Shown here: one piece after another, positions 5,753 to 6,406 of the stretch | How the letters are laid out: each line of letters begins with the position of its first letter | Numbering within the stretch: the stretch's first letter is position 1 | NCBI GenBank assembly: GCA_002686465.1 | Contig: NZCP01000017.1 | Span: 1-6,406, forward strand | Direction: 5' to 3' | From: Candidatus Woesebacteria bacterium | Lineage (GTDB): Bacteria > Patescibacteriota > Microgenomatia > UBA8517 > UBA10165 | Length of the DNA stretch: 6,406 bases | Notes under the pieces: model-generated | Databases searched by the model: none | The model's input: the letters and a program-made list of their open reading frames with translations, nothing else | What the model was told of the DNA's origin: nothing | Program-made: the position numbers and the translations under genes

Positions 5753-6406
5753 TTAGGATCCCTTTGTCTTTTCGATAAGATCCTTGTAGGCTTCTGTTTT
5801 CCTGATTTCGTTGTAAAGCTTGTCGGAAACGACTTTGAATGTTTTCTGGTTGGTACCCATCATTGTCCATTTGCCGCCCTTCACACCTTCTTCCATTTCT
5901 ACAGTTCTGTCCCAATGGTCTACATTGTATATTCCATCAACTGCCAGTAGTTCTGTAAACTGTCTAGTCCTTGTCTCTCGGTCCCTTGCCAATACTCCCT
6001 TGAAGTCATTAAGAAGCATTGTAAGCAGGAGGTGTAGCGAGCTTACGCCTATTGTTTGCTGCAAGGCATAGTCGTTTGGTGTGTGATCCTCGGATCTAGG
6101 CTCGAATGGTGTTGGACAGTTTTCTTTGATTGCATTCCAATAGTCGTCAATGATGTCAACTATGTCGCAAATTTTGTAGCTGTCCTCGTTTGCCAAAGGA
6201 CCAAGTTTGGGTCGCAGAATTGTTTCAAGTGAGTTTGTAAACGCACTCTGTGTTACTGTCATAGTCTTTGCCCTCGTTTGGTTTGGTAACAGAACTTTGT
6301 CAGCCCACACAGTATTCCTATCAGAATCAATTAGGGTGTCAAGAACATCCATTGCTTTTGTTAGCCATGGTGCCTTTTTGAAGATAGGACTGTTTGGGTC
6401 AGCCAT
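5753..6406 (-). CDS. DGQHR/DndB-like protein, C-terminal domain, probably 5' partial
   Basis: The 217 visible residues begin with an ATG at the last three bases of the window. From remembered family patterns they resemble the C-terminal half of DGQHR-domain proteins (DndB/DpdB relatives). Points of similarity are a 'DSDRNTVWADKVLLPN' segment followed by 'VTQSAFTNSLETIL' (about 27-64), 'IIDDYWNAIKENCP' (85-98), 'YALQQTIGVSSLHLLL' (113-128), and a closing 'W..(E)GGKW...G.' segment (165-186) before a last helix. The N-terminal ParB-like half with the DGQHR motif would lie upstream, off the right edge, so the terminal ATG may be an internal Met. Family members bind DNA or regulate DNA-modification operons, as DndB does for phosphorothioation. 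No membrane segment is seen. A T-run and 95 bp separate it from the winged-helix gene. A standalone shortened variant is possible. Confidence 0.7.
   Translation of the reverse strand: MADPNSPIFKKAPWLTKAMDVLDTLIDSDRNTVWADKVLLPNQTRAKTMTVTQSAFTNSLETILRPKLGPLANEDSYKICDIVDIIDDYWNAIKENCPTPFEPRSEDHTPNDYALQQTIGVSSLHLLLTMLLNDFKGVLARDRETRTRQFTELLAVDGIYNVDHWDRTVEMEEGVKGGKWTMMGTNQKTFKVVSDKLYNEIRKTEAYKDLIEKTKGS

Overview
The window is a gene-dense stretch of moderate to low GC that reads as archaeal. Arginine codons are mixed, with many AGA/AGG, and ATA is used freely for isoleucine. The one clear intergenic gap on the minus strand has a bare T-run after one stop codon and a TATA-like element ahead of the next gene, with no bacterial -35/-10 pair or hairpin terminator. 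A Nitrososphaeria (thaumarchaeal) origin is my best guess, but it is inference. No rRNA, tRNA, CRISPR array, transposase or phage structural gene is visible.

Layout. Positions 1-1652 (plus strand) hold the 3' part of a large DNA-binding-type protein. Its frame is open to the left edge, so the first visible ATG (96) is internal, and it starts with a helix-turn-helix encoded ahead of that ATG. It converges on a minus-strand cluster across a 68-bp gap. Read right to left, the cluster has three genes. First is a protein running into the right edge whose visible 217 residues resemble the C-terminal domain of DGQHR/DndB-like proteins. After a 95-bp regulatory gap comes a 239-residue winged-helix protein. 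Last is a 1074-residue GHKL (Hsp90/MutL/MORC-type) ATPase whose ATG overlaps the preceding gene by 8 bp.

How the genes may work together. The winged-helix protein and the GHKL ATPase are almost certainly co-translated. The ATPase has the full set of ATP-binding motifs, a transducer-like region, two tandem duplicated beta-rich domains and a C-terminal Cys4 module that looks like an HNH/treble-clef motif cut off before its last helix. MORC-like GHKL ATPases and DGQHR/DndB-like proteins are both established neighbours of DNA-modification and restriction genes. The cluster is therefore a plausible defence or DNA-modification-sensing module, with the winged-helix protein as a DNA-binding or adaptor partner. 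This function is inferred: no methyltransferase, helicase or intact nuclease is visible here, and further components may lie beyond either edge.
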